From: Blautia_A aquisgranensis
GTDB lineage: Bacteria; Bacillota; Clostridia; Lachnospirales; Lachnospiraceae
Reading direction: 5' to 3'
Assembly (NCBI RefSeq): GCF_040096615.1
Contig: NZ_JBBMEJ010000006.1
Coordinates: forward strand, 103,176-167,175
Length of the DNA stretch: 64,000 nt
This document shows positions 8,766 to 17,650 of the stretch, piece by piece (positions within the stretch are counted from its first letter, which is position 1; every line of letters starts with the position of its first letter). Below the pieces are notes generated by a model. That model was not told where the DNA came from. It saw only the letters and a program-made list of their open reading frames with translations, and did no database searches. The position numbers and the translations under genes were made by a program.

Positions 8766-9311
8766 ATGAGAAAGTTTAAATTTTTTCTTTTAGCAATAAG
8801 CGGAGCTGCAGTGCTGGTGCTGGGTGGCTGCAAGGAGAAGGAACAGTACGATGAGACTGCATTTCAGGAGGATCTGGAACCACTGACAGGGGATGAGCTG
8901 GAAGCTATGGATGAGGACAGTGACGATGAAATGACAATGGTGGACGGAGACGAACTGGAGGCAGCAGGGGATTCGACTGCTTCAGCAGAAAAAGAGAATG
9001 AAAACAGTACGGATAGCAGTTCTGCAGATGCAGAAGAAGATACTGCAGGGACGAAGAAGCTGGACGAAAAAGGCACTTATACGGATAAAGATGATATAGC
9101 CCAGTATATTTATGAATATGGTCATGTACCATCCAATCTCAGCGCAGAGACTTATGATAATGCAGACAAGATGCTTTCTGTTGAAGATGGAGTTACCTAT
9201 CAGCAATGTAAACTGGATGCAGACGGCAAAAAGAAAATGATTTTTACTCAGGATGGAAAACGCGTCTATTATACAGAAGATGATGGAGAAACTTTTGAGG
9301 AGATCTATTAA
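8766..9311 (+). CDS. Acidic lipoprotein of unknown function
   Basis: A 181-residue protein with a lipoprotein signal: basic MRKFKF, a hydrophobic stretch and lipobox LGGC, with Cys at about residue 22. A long acidic Ser/Glu/Asp linker runs to about residue 95, then a small domain with YEYGHVPSNLSAETY, perhaps a ribonuclease- or barstar-like fold (weak impression only). It follows nfo by 3 bases and probably shares its transcript. No function is assigned. Confidence 0.8.
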   Translation: MRKFKFFLLAISGAAVLVLGGCKEKEQYDETAFQEDLEPLTGDELEAMDEDSDDEMTMVDGDELEAAGDSTASAEKENENSTDSSSADAEEDTAGTKKLDEKGTYTDKDDIAQYIYEYGHVPSNLSAETYDNADKMLSVEDGVTYQQCKLDADGKKKMIFTQDGKRVYYTEDDGETFEEIY

Positions 9312-9332
9312 AAGAATATTCGGCTAAAATGA

Positions 9333-9380
9333 CAGCCGGGAAACCGATGAGATATAAAAGGTTTCCCGGCTGCTGTTCTG
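9333..9380. terminator. Bidirectional terminator between lipoprotein and D-LDH genes
   Basis: A 13-bp perfect stem, CAGCCGGGAAACC (9333-9345) with GGTTTCCCGGCTG (9360-9372), lies between convergent genes. The flanking T tracts are weak. Confidence 0.75.
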
Positions 9381-9381
9381 T

Positions 9382-10368
9382 TTACTGAACCCGATTTTTA
9401 AGCTCTTCGCCATTCATGAATGCACGGGCATTTTCCAGTGTTGTCTCGGCGATATTGGTAAGCGCCTCCACTGTGAAAAATCCCTGATGAGAAGTCATTG
9501 TCACATTAGGGAAGGACAGAAGACGCTGGATGGTAGAAGTCGGAAGAATGTTGCCGGACATATCTTCGTACACGTAAGCAGATTCCTCTTCATATACATC
9601 CAGACCGACTGCAAAAAACTTATGATCGCGGATACCTGCGATCAGATCATCGGTTTTGATCAGACCGCCTCTGGAGGTATTTACAAGAATCACACCATCT
9701 TTCATTCTGGAAATAGTATCAGAGTTGATCAGATGCTTTGTTTCCGGTGTCATAGGACAATGCAGACTGATCAGATCACTGCTGGAAAGAAGTTCGTCTA
9801 GGGAGACATATTCCAGAAAATCAAGATCCTTATTCGGATACAGGTCGTAAGCGATCACACGCATGCCAAAACCGCGGCAGATCTTTGCCATAGCCTGGCC
9901 GATTTTTCCGGTACCGATGATACCGGCTGTTTTCTGATAGAAGTTTACGCCCATAAGACCATTCAGTGCAAAATTATTTTCACGGCATTTGATATAGGCC
10001 TTGTGTGTATGACGGTTGGCAGTCAGTGCAAGTGCCATGGCATGCTCTGCGACAGCTTCTGGAGAATAACCCGGGACACGCACGACCTGGATACCACATC
10101 TATCCGTTGTTTCCAGATCTACATTGTTATAGCCTGCACAGCGCATCAGGATCAGCTTAACACCCTGACGGTGGAGCTCTTCGATCACCGGTGCACCAAG
10201 ATCTGCATTTACAAAAGCACAGATAGCATCATAGCCATGTGCAAGAGCAGCAGTCTCTTCGTGAATGTTTGCTTCAATGAATTTGATCTCAATACCTGGA
10301 TAGGATGGAAGCAGCTTTTCAAAAAATTCCTTATCGTAGTTCTTGGTGTCATAAAATAAAATTCTCAT
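9382..10368 (-). CDS. D-lactate dehydrogenase (D-2-hydroxyacid dehydrogenase)
   Basis: A 328-residue NAD-dependent D-2-hydroxyacid dehydrogenase interconverting pyruvate and D-lactate. The Rossmann motif is GIIGTGKIGQAMA; catalytic signatures are LVNTSRGGLI (Arg) and TSHQGFFT (His), the last typical of LdhA-type D-LDH. MRCAGYNNVDL is also typical. GAGAGGAGCAACT precedes the start. An exact palindrome lies in its promoter. Together with the L-2-hydroxyacid dehydrogenase at 49.3 kb, it suggests fermentative lactate formation. Confidence 0.9.
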   Translation of the reverse strand: MRILFYDTKNYDKEFFEKLLPSYPGIEIKFIEANIHEETAALAHGYDAICAFVNADLGAPVIEELHRQGVKLILMRCAGYNNVDLETTDRCGIQVVRVPGYSPEAVAEHAMALALTANRHTHKAYIKCRENNFALNGLMGVNFYQKTAGIIGTGKIGQAMAKICRGFGMRVIAYDLYPNKDLDFLEYVSLDELLSSSDLISLHCPMTPETKHLINSDTISRMKDGVILVNTSRGGLIKTDDLIAGIRDHKFFAVGLDVYEEESAYVYEDMSGNILPTSTIQRLLSFPNVTMTSHQGFFTVEALTNIAETTLENARAFMNGEELKNRVQ

Positions 10369-10404
10369 AATAGTTGCTCCTCTCTGGAAATATTATTTTC
10401 GGAC

Positions 10405-10439
10405 AAATGATACCATAATGGTATAAATCTGGAAAGGGG
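10405..10439 (-). promoter_or_regulatory. D-LDH promoter with palindromic operator
   Basis: On the minus strand TTTCCA and TATCAT are 17 bases apart. The spacer holds an exact 15-base palindrome, ATACCATAATGGTAT (10410-10424), where a repressor would block polymerase. The regulator is not identified. Confidence 0.55.
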
Positions 10440-10452
10440 CAAAATAGATTTT

Positions 10453-11727
10453 TTATTCAGCAAGGCTGTAGAGATCGGAATAAAATTCCGGATAGGAGAT
10501 GTTGACACATTCTCCGTTCTTAATAGTAAGCGGTCCGTCGCAGAGAAGTCCGGCAACTGCGAAAGACATGGCAACACGGTGATCCAGGTGGGAATCGATC
10601 TCTGCGCCGTGAAGCGGTTTTCCACCGTGAATGATCATACCATCTTCCGTTGCCTGGATATCGACACCCATTTGCTGAAGATTCTCAGTCATAACCTGGA
10701 TACGGTCAGATTCCTTGACGCGAAGTTCCTTTGCATCCCGGATCACAGTAGTTCCCTCTGCAAAAGCGGCCATAACCGCGATCATCGGAAGCTCATCGAT
10801 GAGGGTCGGAATGATTGCACCCTCCACAGTGGTTCCGTGCAGGGAAGAGGAACGGATCAGGAGATCAGCAGTAGGCTCGCCGTCCGTTGTTTCGTTAAGA
10901 AGTGTAATATCAGCGCCCATAGCCTTGCATACGCGGAGAATGCCGTCACGAGTCGGATTGGTTCCTACGTTTTTGAGAAGGATCTCACTGTCTGGAACAA
11001 GAAGTCCTGCTGCGATAAAATATGCAGCTGAAGAAATATCTCCCGGAACAAGAACCTCGCGTCCGTAGAGGGATGGATCCGGTATGACGGAAGCAGTTGT
11101 TCCTTCTGATGTTACATCTGCTCCGAAATAATTCAGCATGATCTCTGTATGATTTCTGGAAAGAACCGGCTCTGTTACGCTTGTGATGCCATCAGAATAC
11201 ATTCCGGCAAGAAGAACGCAGGACTTCACCTGAGCGGATGCTACCGGTGAATTATAGTGGATGGCATGAAGCTTTTTCCCGGAGATCCGAAGTGGCGCAC
11301 AGTCATTTCCGCTCACACTTACGATATCAGCACCCATCTGAGAAAGCGGTGTCATGATTCGTTTCATGGGACGTTTCTGGATGGAAGCATCGCCGGTAAG
11401 CTGGGAGAAAAAATCCTGGCCTGCAAGGATACCGGAGATCAGTCGTGTGGTGGTTCCGCTGTTTCCTACGTCAAGAATATCAGAGGGTGCGGTGAGACCG
11501 TGGAGCCCTTTTCCGTGCACAAGGATCTCGCCGTTGGTATTCTCGATATCAATGCCCATTTTTTGGAAACAGGAAATGGTGGAGAGACAGTCAGCTCCCT
11601 CCAGGAAATTAGTGATGCGTGTGGTTCCCTCGGCAAGAGAGCCGAACATGACTGCACGATGGGAGATGGATTTATCTCCGGGGATGGCAAGAGAACCTCT
11701 TAATCGTTTTGCTTTTTTTATTTCCAT
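10453..11727 (-). CDS. aroA: 3-phosphoshikimate 1-carboxyvinyltransferase (EPSP synthase)
   Basis: A 424-residue EPSP synthase, joining shikimate-3-phosphate and PEP in the shikimate pathway. Motifs: RLRGSLAIPGDKSISHRAVM at the N-terminus, LDVGNSGTTTRLISG, PMKRIMTPLSQMGA and RVKESDRI, the last two carrying PEP- and substrate-binding residues. It is downstream of tyrA on the same strand, gap 103 bases, so the two form an aromatic amino acid cluster. Confidence 0.96.
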   Translation of the reverse strand: MEIKKAKRLRGSLAIPGDKSISHRAVMFGSLAEGTTRITNFLEGADCLSTISCFQKMGIDIENTNGEILVHGKGLHGLTAPSDILDVGNSGTTTRLISGILAGQDFFSQLTGDASIQKRPMKRIMTPLSQMGADIVSVSGNDCAPLRISGKKLHAIHYNSPVASAQVKSCVLLAGMYSDGITSVTEPVLSRNHTEIMLNYFGADVTSEGTTASVIPDPSLYGREVLVPGDISSAAYFIAAGLLVPDSEILLKNVGTNPTRDGILRVCKAMGADITLLNETTDGEPTADLLIRSSSLHGTTVEGAIIPTLIDELPMIAVMAAFAEGTTVIRDAKELRVKESDRIQVMTENLQQMGVDIQATEDGMIIHGGKPLHGAEIDSHLDHRVAMSFAVAGLLCDGPLTIKNGECVNISYPEFYSDLYSLAE

Positions 11728-11830
11728 GATAATACCTGCCTGTAATATTTATTTAACGAATAAACTGCGAAGCAGCTATCCGGTTATGAAATGACGGAAA
11801 ATAACACCTGTCCGTCCTGGTATAGATCTG

Positions 11831-12922
11831 TCAGCGCTCGCAGATCTTGTAGTTGCGCTTGCGGAGAAGAATTCTGGCCTGTTCCAGCGCATCATCTGTA
11901 TAAAATTCAATCTTCAGAACACCATCTTCGAATTCACGGTTATGAATGATACCGATATTTTTGATGCTGACTTTTTCCGTTGCGAGGATCGTTGCGATCG
12001 TTGCGATCGCACCGGCCTCATCTGCTACATCAATGAAAAGAACGTAGGAACGTGGAATCAGACTGTTGTCTATGATGTCGATGGAATCACGGTAATCCTT
12101 GGAGCTTGCGAACATATCAAAAATATTGTCGGCTTCCTTGTTATCGATGGAGCAGCGGATCTGAATCAGCATACGGATAAATTCATCCAGAACACTGGAG
12201 ATATTTTTCTGGTTTTCCAGACATATCTGTTCCCACATGATCGGAGAGGAGGATGCGATACGAGTGATATCACGGAACCCTCCTGCTGCGATCATCTTCA
12301 TATACTGTGCATCATTGTCCAGGAAATTTACGAGGTTGACAAGCGCAGATGCTACGATATGAGGCAGATGGCTGACCCCGGCTGTAATAAAATCGTGTTC
12401 TTCGGCAGTGATCACCAGCGGAATGGCACCGAGAGAGGAGATCATTTCAGTAAAATCCGAAATTCTTTCCAGGGGAGCCTCGCCGCCCGGTGTGATAATA
12501 TAGTAAGCATTTTCCAGAAGGTGATCGCTGGAATTGGAAAAGCCGCTGCGCTCGGAACCGGCCATCGGATGTCCGCCGATGAATTTGCTGTCGAGACCGA
12601 GTTCGGTTACCTTTTCATGGATGATACTCTTGACACTTCCTACATCTGTAAGGATACAGTTATCGCCAAGTGAATCCTTGATCTTTTCCATGTATTCTAT
12701 GTTGAATTCTACGGGTGCACAGAGAAAAATATAATCGCAGTTGCAAAAACGCTCATCTTCGATGTCGCACACGCCGTCTATGATATTACTGCTTACTGCC
12801 TCAGCCAGAGCATCCCGGTCTGTATCAAAAGCAAGCAGATGATAATCCGGATGAAATTTGCGGATGGTTCTGGCGATGGAACCGCCGATCAGTCCAAGAC
12901 CGATAAAACCTATGGTTTTCAT
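11831..12922 (-). CDS. tyrA: Prephenate dehydrogenase with ACT domain
   Basis: A 363-residue enzyme oxidising prephenate to 4-hydroxyphenylpyruvate for tyrosine. Residues 1-25 hold the dinucleotide motif GFIGLGLIGGS, catalytic GGHPMAGSERSGF is near residue 115, and a C-terminal ACT-like domain (about 290-360, VLFIDVADEAGAIATIATIL) suggests feedback control by tyrosine. It is the first gene of the tyrA-aroA unit. Confidence 0.95.
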   Translation of the reverse strand: MKTIGFIGLGLIGGSIARTIRKFHPDYHLLAFDTDRDALAEAVSSNIIDGVCDIEDERFCNCDYIFLCAPVEFNIEYMEKIKDSLGDNCILTDVGSVKSIIHEKVTELGLDSKFIGGHPMAGSERSGFSNSSDHLLENAYYIITPGGEAPLERISDFTEMISSLGAIPLVITAEEHDFITAGVSHLPHIVASALVNLVNFLDNDAQYMKMIAAGGFRDITRIASSSPIMWEQICLENQKNISSVLDEFIRMLIQIRCSIDNKEADNIFDMFASSKDYRDSIDIIDNSLIPRSYVLFIDVADEAGAIATIATILATEKVSIKNIGIIHNREFEDGVLKIEFYTDDALEQARILLRKRNYKICER

Positions 12923-12999
12923 ATTACTTCAGAGTCCTTTCAGGTTACTTTTTACTTTCGTTCTTTAATAATGTAAATCATTAGTGTGAACTATCTCCC

Positions 13000-13028
13000 A
13001 TTGTAAAAGAAAGTACCAAAAAAGTCAA
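13000..13028 (-). promoter_or_regulatory. Sigma-A promoter of tyrA-aroA
   Basis: On the minus strand TTGACT (13023-13028) and TACAAT (13000-13005) are 17 bases apart, about 78 bases upstream of tyrA. Confidence 0.8.
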
Positions 13029-13062
13029 TAAATGTATGAAAAGAGATACCAAGGAAAAATAC

Positions 13063-13092
13063 TTGAGAAAACTTAGATTCCGGAAGTATAAT
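13063..13092 (+). promoter_or_regulatory. Promoter of the PHP phosphatase gene
   Basis: TTGAGA (13063-13068) and TATAAT (13087-13092) with an 18-base spacer, divergent from and next to the tyrA promoter. Confidence 0.75.
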
Positions 13093-13123
13093 GAACAAAA
13101 AGAAGAAAGAGGAGATTTTTATT

Positions 13124-13846
13124 ATGAAATACCAGTCAGTAATGGATCTGCACACACATACAGTTGCCAGCGGACATGCCTACTGTTCACTTCGGGAGAT
13201 GGCAAAGACAGCAGCGGATAAAGGGCTTGAGCTTCTGGGAATTACGGAGCATGCCCCCAAGATGCCGGGAACCTGCCATAAATTTTATTTCAATAATCTG
13301 AAGGTCGTTCCCAGAGAATTATACGGAATTCAGCTTCTGCTGGGCTCAGAGGTAAATATTCTGGATGCGGACGGCAGAGTGGATCTGGAGGAAAAAACTC
13401 TGAAACAGATGGATGTGGTCGTTGCAAGTCTGCATGTTCCGTGTATCAAATCAGGCAGCAGGCAGGAGAATACCCAGAGCTATATCAATGCCATGAAGAA
13501 TCCGTATATTAACATCATCGGACATCCGGACGACGGAAGATATGAAGTAGATTATGAGGCACTGGTACAGGGCGCGAAAGAATACGGCAAGGTTCTGGAG
13601 CTGAACAATCATTCCATGGAGCCAGACTGTAACCGTGAGAACGCAGTAGAGAATGATACGATCATGCTCAATTACTGCAAAAAATATCAGGTCCCTGTGA
13701 TCATGGACAGTGATGCACATTTTGATCTTCTGATCGGAGAATTTGACCTGGCAAGAGAGCTTTTGACGAAGCTGGATTTTCCGGAGGAGCTTGTGCTGAA
13801 TCGGTCGGTGGAGTCTGTAAAAAAATACGTGAACCGGAAGCTATAA
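13124..13846 (+). CDS. PHP-domain phosphatase (YcdX-like)
   Basis: A 240-residue PHP phosphoesterase with a trinuclear metal site. Ligand motifs are DLHTHTVASGHAY at the N-terminus, GITEHAPK, LGSEVNI, ASLHVP, NIIGHPDDGRYE, LELNNHS and MDSDAHFD. The start at 13124 follows GAGGAG by 8 bases; an in-frame ATG at 13091 falls inside the -10 box and is rejected. The substrate is unknown (family members hydrolyse small phosphate esters). Confidence 0.88.
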   Translation: MKYQSVMDLHTHTVASGHAYCSLREMAKTAADKGLELLGITEHAPKMPGTCHKFYFNNLKVVPRELYGIQLLLGSEVNILDADGRVDLEEKTLKQMDVVVASLHVPCIKSGSRQENTQSYINAMKNPYINIIGHPDDGRYEVDYEALVQGAKEYGKVLELNNHSMEPDCNRENAVENDTIMLNYCKKYQVPVIMDSDAHFDLLIGEFDLARELLTKLDFPEELVLNRSVESVKKYVNRKL

Positions 13847-13981
13847 ATGTTGAAATCATCCTGAGAAACGGTAAATAGCGGAAAATTATAAGAAATCAGA
13901 TGCTTTTCATATGTACTGCGACGAATTGACGGTTTGTTAAAAAACTTTCTGAAAAAAAGTTGTCAAAATTGAATAAAATAC

Positions 13982-14010
13982 TTGAAATTTGCATGGAAAT
14001 TTAGTAAAAT
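13982..14010 (+). promoter_or_regulatory. Promoter of the EF-G-like gene
   Basis: TTGAAA (13982-13987) and TAAAAT (14005-14010) with a 17-base spacer, 43 bases upstream of the start. Confidence 0.75.
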
Positions 14011-14053
14011 GTGAACATATTAAACAAGCAAGACAAACAGGGAGGTATTACAT

Positions 14054-16144
14054 ATGGACGTTTTCAGAACAGACCGAATCAGAAATGTAGTCCTATTAGG
14101 TCATGGTGGCGCAGGCAAGACAACATTGGCTGAGGCAATGGCTTATCTGGCAGGTATGACCAGCAGACTCGGACGTGTTGAGGATGGCAATACTGTCAGC
14201 GATTATGACAAGGAAGAAATAAAGAGACATTTTTCCATCACAACTTCTCTGATCCCTGTACCGTGGGATAAGATGAAGGTGAATGTGCTGGATACTCCCG
14301 GATACTTCGACTTTGTAGGAGAGGTTGAGGAGGCAGTCAGTGCAGCAGATGCAGCGATCATCGTTGTTTCCGGTAAGGCCGGTGTTCAGGTAGGAACACA
14401 GAAGGCATGGAATCTCTGCGAGAAATATAAGCTTCCTCGTATGATCTTTGTCACAGATATGGATGTAGATGATGTCAGCTATCGTGAGGTCGTGGAACAG
14501 CTGACAGAGCTCTACGGCAAGAGAATCGCTCCGCTTCATTTCCCGATCCGTGAGGATGGCAAGTTTGTAGGTTATGTCAATGTTGTGAAACAGGCCGGAA
14601 GAAGATACATTGACAAGGCCGGTAAGGAAGAATGCCCGGTTCCTGATTATCTTACCGAATATCTTGAGAAATATCATGAAACTCTGATGGAGTCTGTTGC
14701 AGAGACAAGTGAAGAATTTATGGACCGCTATTTTGAGGGAGATACTTTCTCCGTAGCAGAGGTTTCCGCAGCGATCGCAACGAATGTACAGGACGGAAGC
14801 ATTGTTCCTGTATGCATGGGCTCTCCTGTGAATCTTCGAGGCGTATCCAATCTCCTGGATGATATCTGTGGATACTTCCCAAGTCCGAGTGGACGTTCCT
14901 GCAATGGTATCGCCCAGAAAACCAATGAGATCTTTGAGGCGAACTATGATTTTGCCAAGACGAAATCTGCCTATGTATGGAAGACTATAGCAGATCCGTT
15001 CCTTGGTAAATATTCTCTTATCAAGGTATGCTCCGGTGTTCTGAAATCCGATGATACACTTCTCAATGTTGAGAAGGGAACAGAAGAGCGTGTGAACAAG
15101 CTTTATGTACTGGAAGGCTCCAAGCCAATCGAAGTACCGGAGCTTTTTGCAGGTGATATTGGTGCCATTGCCAAGCTTGGCAGTGTACAGACGGGTGACA
15201 GCCTTGCAACCAAGGCTACGCCGATCCTTTATCCGAAGGCTCTGCTTTCCACTCCATATACATATAAGAGATTTAAGGCAGTGAAGAAAGGCGATGAGGA
15301 TAAGATCGCACAGTCTCTTGCCAAGATGATGACAGAAGATAAGACTCTTAAAGTTGTCAATGACAGTGCCAACCGTCAGAGCCTGCTTTATGGTATGGGT
15401 GACCAGCATCTTGATATTGTTGTCAGCAAGTTGAAAGAACGTTACAAAGTTGATGTAGAGCTTTCCAAACCGAAGGTTCCGTTCCGCGAGACGATCCGCA
15501 AGAATTCCGATGTAGAAGGCAAGCATAAGAAACAGTCCGGCGGACACGGACAGTATGGTCATGTTAAGATGCGTTTTGAGGCATCCGGTGATCTGGACAC
15601 TCCTTATGTATTTGAGCAGGTAGTTGTGGGTGGTGCAGTTCCGAAGAATTATTTCCCGGCTGTTGAGAAAGGACTTCAGGAATGCGTTCAGAAAGGACCT
15701 CTGGCTGCATATCCGGTAGTTGGTGTGAAAGCTACACTCTATGATGGATCCTATCATCCGGTAGATTCCTCTGAGATGGCATTTAAGATGGCAACGATCC
15801 TTGCCTTCAAGAAGGGCTTTATGGATGCTTCGCCTGTACTTCTTGAGCCGATCATCTCCATGAAGGTGATTGTTCCGGATAAATACACAGGTGATGTTAT
15901 GGGCGATCTCAACAAGAGACGTGGACGTGTTCTGGGAATGAATCCAGATCATGAAGGCAATACCATTATCGAGGCAGATGTTCCATTGCTTGAGATCTAT
16001 GGATATTCCACAGTGCTCCGTTCCATGACAGGCGGAAGCGGAGATTTCTCCTATGAGTTTGCACGTTATGAACAGGCTCCGAATGATATTCAGGAGAAAG
16101 AGATCGCAGCACGTGCAAGTAAGGTCGACGGCGCTGACGAATAA
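14054..16144 (+). CDS. EF-G-like translational GTPase with altered G4 motif
   Basis: A 696-residue EF-G paralogue with a full domain set: G domain (residues 1-270), domain II, and EF-G-type domains III-V including SGGHGQYGHVKMRFE of domain IV. The P-loop GHGGAGKT is at 16-23 and DTPG at 80-83. The G4 motif, normally NKxD, reads TDMD at 134-137, so GTP selectivity may differ. It is monocistronic with its own promoter and terminator, not in a str operon, so it is not the main fusA. Role unknown; EF-G-like paralogues may act in recycling, stress or ribosome protection. Confidence 0.88.
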   Translation: MDVFRTDRIRNVVLLGHGGAGKTTLAEAMAYLAGMTSRLGRVEDGNTVSDYDKEEIKRHFSITTSLIPVPWDKMKVNVLDTPGYFDFVGEVEEAVSAADAAIIVVSGKAGVQVGTQKAWNLCEKYKLPRMIFVTDMDVDDVSYREVVEQLTELYGKRIAPLHFPIREDGKFVGYVNVVKQAGRRYIDKAGKEECPVPDYLTEYLEKYHETLMESVAETSEEFMDRYFEGDTFSVAEVSAAIATNVQDGSIVPVCMGSPVNLRGVSNLLDDICGYFPSPSGRSCNGIAQKTNEIFEANYDFAKTKSAYVWKTIADPFLGKYSLIKVCSGVLKSDDTLLNVEKGTEERVNKLYVLEGSKPIEVPELFAGDIGAIAKLGSVQTGDSLATKATPILYPKALLSTPYTYKRFKAVKKGDEDKIAQSLAKMMTEDKTLKVVNDSANRQSLLYGMGDQHLDIVVSKLKERYKVDVELSKPKVPFRETIRKNSDVEGKHKKQSGGHGQYGHVKMRFEASGDLDTPYVFEQVVVGGAVPKNYFPAVEKGLQECVQKGPLAAYPVVGVKATLYDGSYHPVDSSEMAFKMATILAFKKGFMDASPVLLEPIISMKVIVPDKYTGDVMGDLNKRRGRVLGMNPDHEGNTIIEADVPLLEIYGYSTVLRSMTGGSGDFSYEFARYEQAPNDIQEKEIAARASKVDGADE

Positions 16145-16187
16145 AAAGGTACAGACAATTATCTTATGGGGGTAGGATAAAGAGTTG

Positions 16188-16219
16188 ACAGGCTGCAGCA
16201 TTTGCTGTAGCCTGTTTTT
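16188..16219 (+). terminator. Intrinsic terminator after the EF-G-like gene
   Basis: A 13-bp stem with one G-U pair (ACAGGCTGCAGCA, 16188-16200, with 16203-16215) and a T tract. The 2-base loop implies the inner pairs open. Confidence 0.85.
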
Positions 16220-16256
16220 AACTGAATATATTAAAAGAAAGAGAGAGGATAAAATA

Positions 16257-16427
16257 ATGCTGGTATGTGATTATATCGTAAAACAGATTGACGGAGATTA
16301 CGCTCATCTTCAGCGCGTGGATCAGACGGAAGAAGAATTGAAAGTCGTTGCAAGAGCACTGCTGCCTGCCGAGATCTATGAGGGCTGTGAGCTTCATTAT
16401 GAGCTGATGCAGTATTCAATGAAATGA
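16257..16427 (+). CDS. Small conserved-looking protein of 56 residues
   Basis: A 56-residue acidic protein starting MLVCDYIVKQIDGDYAHL after a GAGAGAGGATAAA site. It has no membrane segment or Cys motif. Its stop overlaps the start of the LacI-type gene (ATGA), so they are translationally coupled. The function is not recognised. Confidence 0.65.
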   Translation: MLVCDYIVKQIDGDYAHLQRVDQTEEELKVVARALLPAEIYEGCELHYELMQYSMK

Positions 16428-17431
16428 TAAGGCTGCAGGATATCGCGGATATGGCAGGGGTCAGCCGTACAACCGTATCCAATGTGATAAATGGAAATAC
16501 GAAACGGGTTTCGCAGAGTACCATTGACCGGATCACAGCGATCCTGAAAGAGAAGAATTATGTTCCTCACATGGGATCTGTGATGCTTTCCGGACACGGA
16601 TCAAGGATCATCGGAGTAGTTCTCGGTTTTTCCTTTATCCATGGTATGCAGTCTCTGCAGGATTCATTTGTGGGAGAGATCACCGGAACGCTGCAGGTGG
16701 AAGCGGAAAACAGAGGCTACTACATTATGCTCATTGGTGGGGAAAAGATCGATAATGTGGTAGATATGGCATCCCGCTGGAATGTGGAAGGCCTAATCAT
16801 TATAGGATATAACGAAGAACAGTATCACCAGCTTTCCAGAAAGATGAATAAAAAGATGGTATTGATCGATGCCTATCCGAAAGGCGAATATAGCTTTCAA
16901 AATGTAGGAGTAGATGATTATTCCGGAGGATATCAGATCGGGGAATATCTGTATTCCTGTGGATACCACCGGGCGCTTTTTATTGCGGAGACAGAAGAGG
17001 ACAGTGATTATGCCAGGTGGCTTGGATTTAAACAGGCAATGGAAAGAAATGGCGGCTTCTGCAGTCGTTCCCGTTATGTGGTGGTTCCCCAGGAACCCCG
17101 GCGCAGACTGAAAAAATATGAAGAGCTGCTGCCACATTTTCTGGAGACAAAGGCACTGGCATTTTCTTCTGATTACACAGCTGTGGAAGCTATCAATTAT
17201 TTTACAGACAGAGGAATCAGGATTCCGGATCAGATTTCCATTACCGGCTTTGATGATAATTTTTATGCGCAGATCGTCAGGCCAAAGCTGACCACCATTC
17301 ATCAGGATGTTCATCAGAAAGCAGTTCTTGCCTTACGGAAGCTGCTTCTTATGGCAGAGGGAAAGGAACCTGCCAAAAAAAATGTAAAAAGCCCTGTCTG
17401 GCTTGTAAAGAGAGATTCTGTAAAAGAGTAG
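16424..17431 (+). CDS. LacI family transcriptional regulator
   Basis: A 335-residue regulator. The N-terminal HTH reads IRLQDIADMAGVSRTTVSNVINGN, followed by a hinge and a periplasmic-binding-protein-like sensor ending with ITGFDDNFYAQIVRPKLTTIHQD. The start overlaps the upstream small gene by ATGA. It directly precedes two alpha-glucosidase genes, so it most likely controls them through the GTTTC-GAAAC palindrome at 17567-17580, sensing a glucoside or its phosphate (inference). Confidence 0.92.
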   Translation: MIRLQDIADMAGVSRTTVSNVINGNTKRVSQSTIDRITAILKEKNYVPHMGSVMLSGHGSRIIGVVLGFSFIHGMQSLQDSFVGEITGTLQVEAENRGYYIMLIGGEKIDNVVDMASRWNVEGLIIIGYNEEQYHQLSRKMNKKMVLIDAYPKGEYSFQNVGVDDYSGGYQIGEYLYSCGYHRALFIAETEEDSDYARWLGFKQAMERNGGFCSRSRYVVVPQEPRRRLKKYEELLPHFLETKALAFSSDYTAVEAINYFTDRGIRIPDQISITGFDDNFYAQIVRPKLTTIHQDVHQKAVLALRKLLLMAEGKEPAKKNVKSPVWLVKRDSVKE

Positions 17432-17447
17432 CAGGATCTCTTTTTTT
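17407..17447 (+). terminator. Terminator overlapping the end of the LacI-type gene
   Basis: AGAGAT (17411-17416) pairs with ATCTCT (17436-17441), extended by an inner CTG/CAG stem and followed by seven T. The stem spans the stop codon. Confidence 0.65.
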
Positions 17448-17566
17448 ATTTTGTGACGACTTTTCCTGGGACATCATCGGGATACGGTGGAAATTCTTTT
17501 ACCGGACAGTAGTGACTTATTGTTAAAACTGCATAAAAAAAACAGAAAAGTTTGGCAAAAATTTAA

Positions 17567-17580
17567 GTTTCACGAGAAAC
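17567..17580. promoter_or_regulatory. Candidate LacI-family operator before the glucosidase operon
   Basis: GTTTCACGAGAAAC has 5-base inverted arms and a central CG, the usual form of LacI-family operators (12 of 14 positions symmetric). It lies 70 bases upstream of the GH13 start and just after the LacI-type gene. Confidence 0.6.
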
Positions 17581-17650
17581 CTGTTGATTTTAAAGGGCGG
17601 ATAGGATATGCTGATTTCAGGATTAAACAGAAAAAAGGAGGCCGTTTACC

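Noticed and set aside
14096..16201. Very long minus-strand reading frame opposite the EF-G-like gene
   Set aside because: The plus strand encodes a complete EF-G-like protein; the antisense frame is Cys/His/Ile-rich with no family match.
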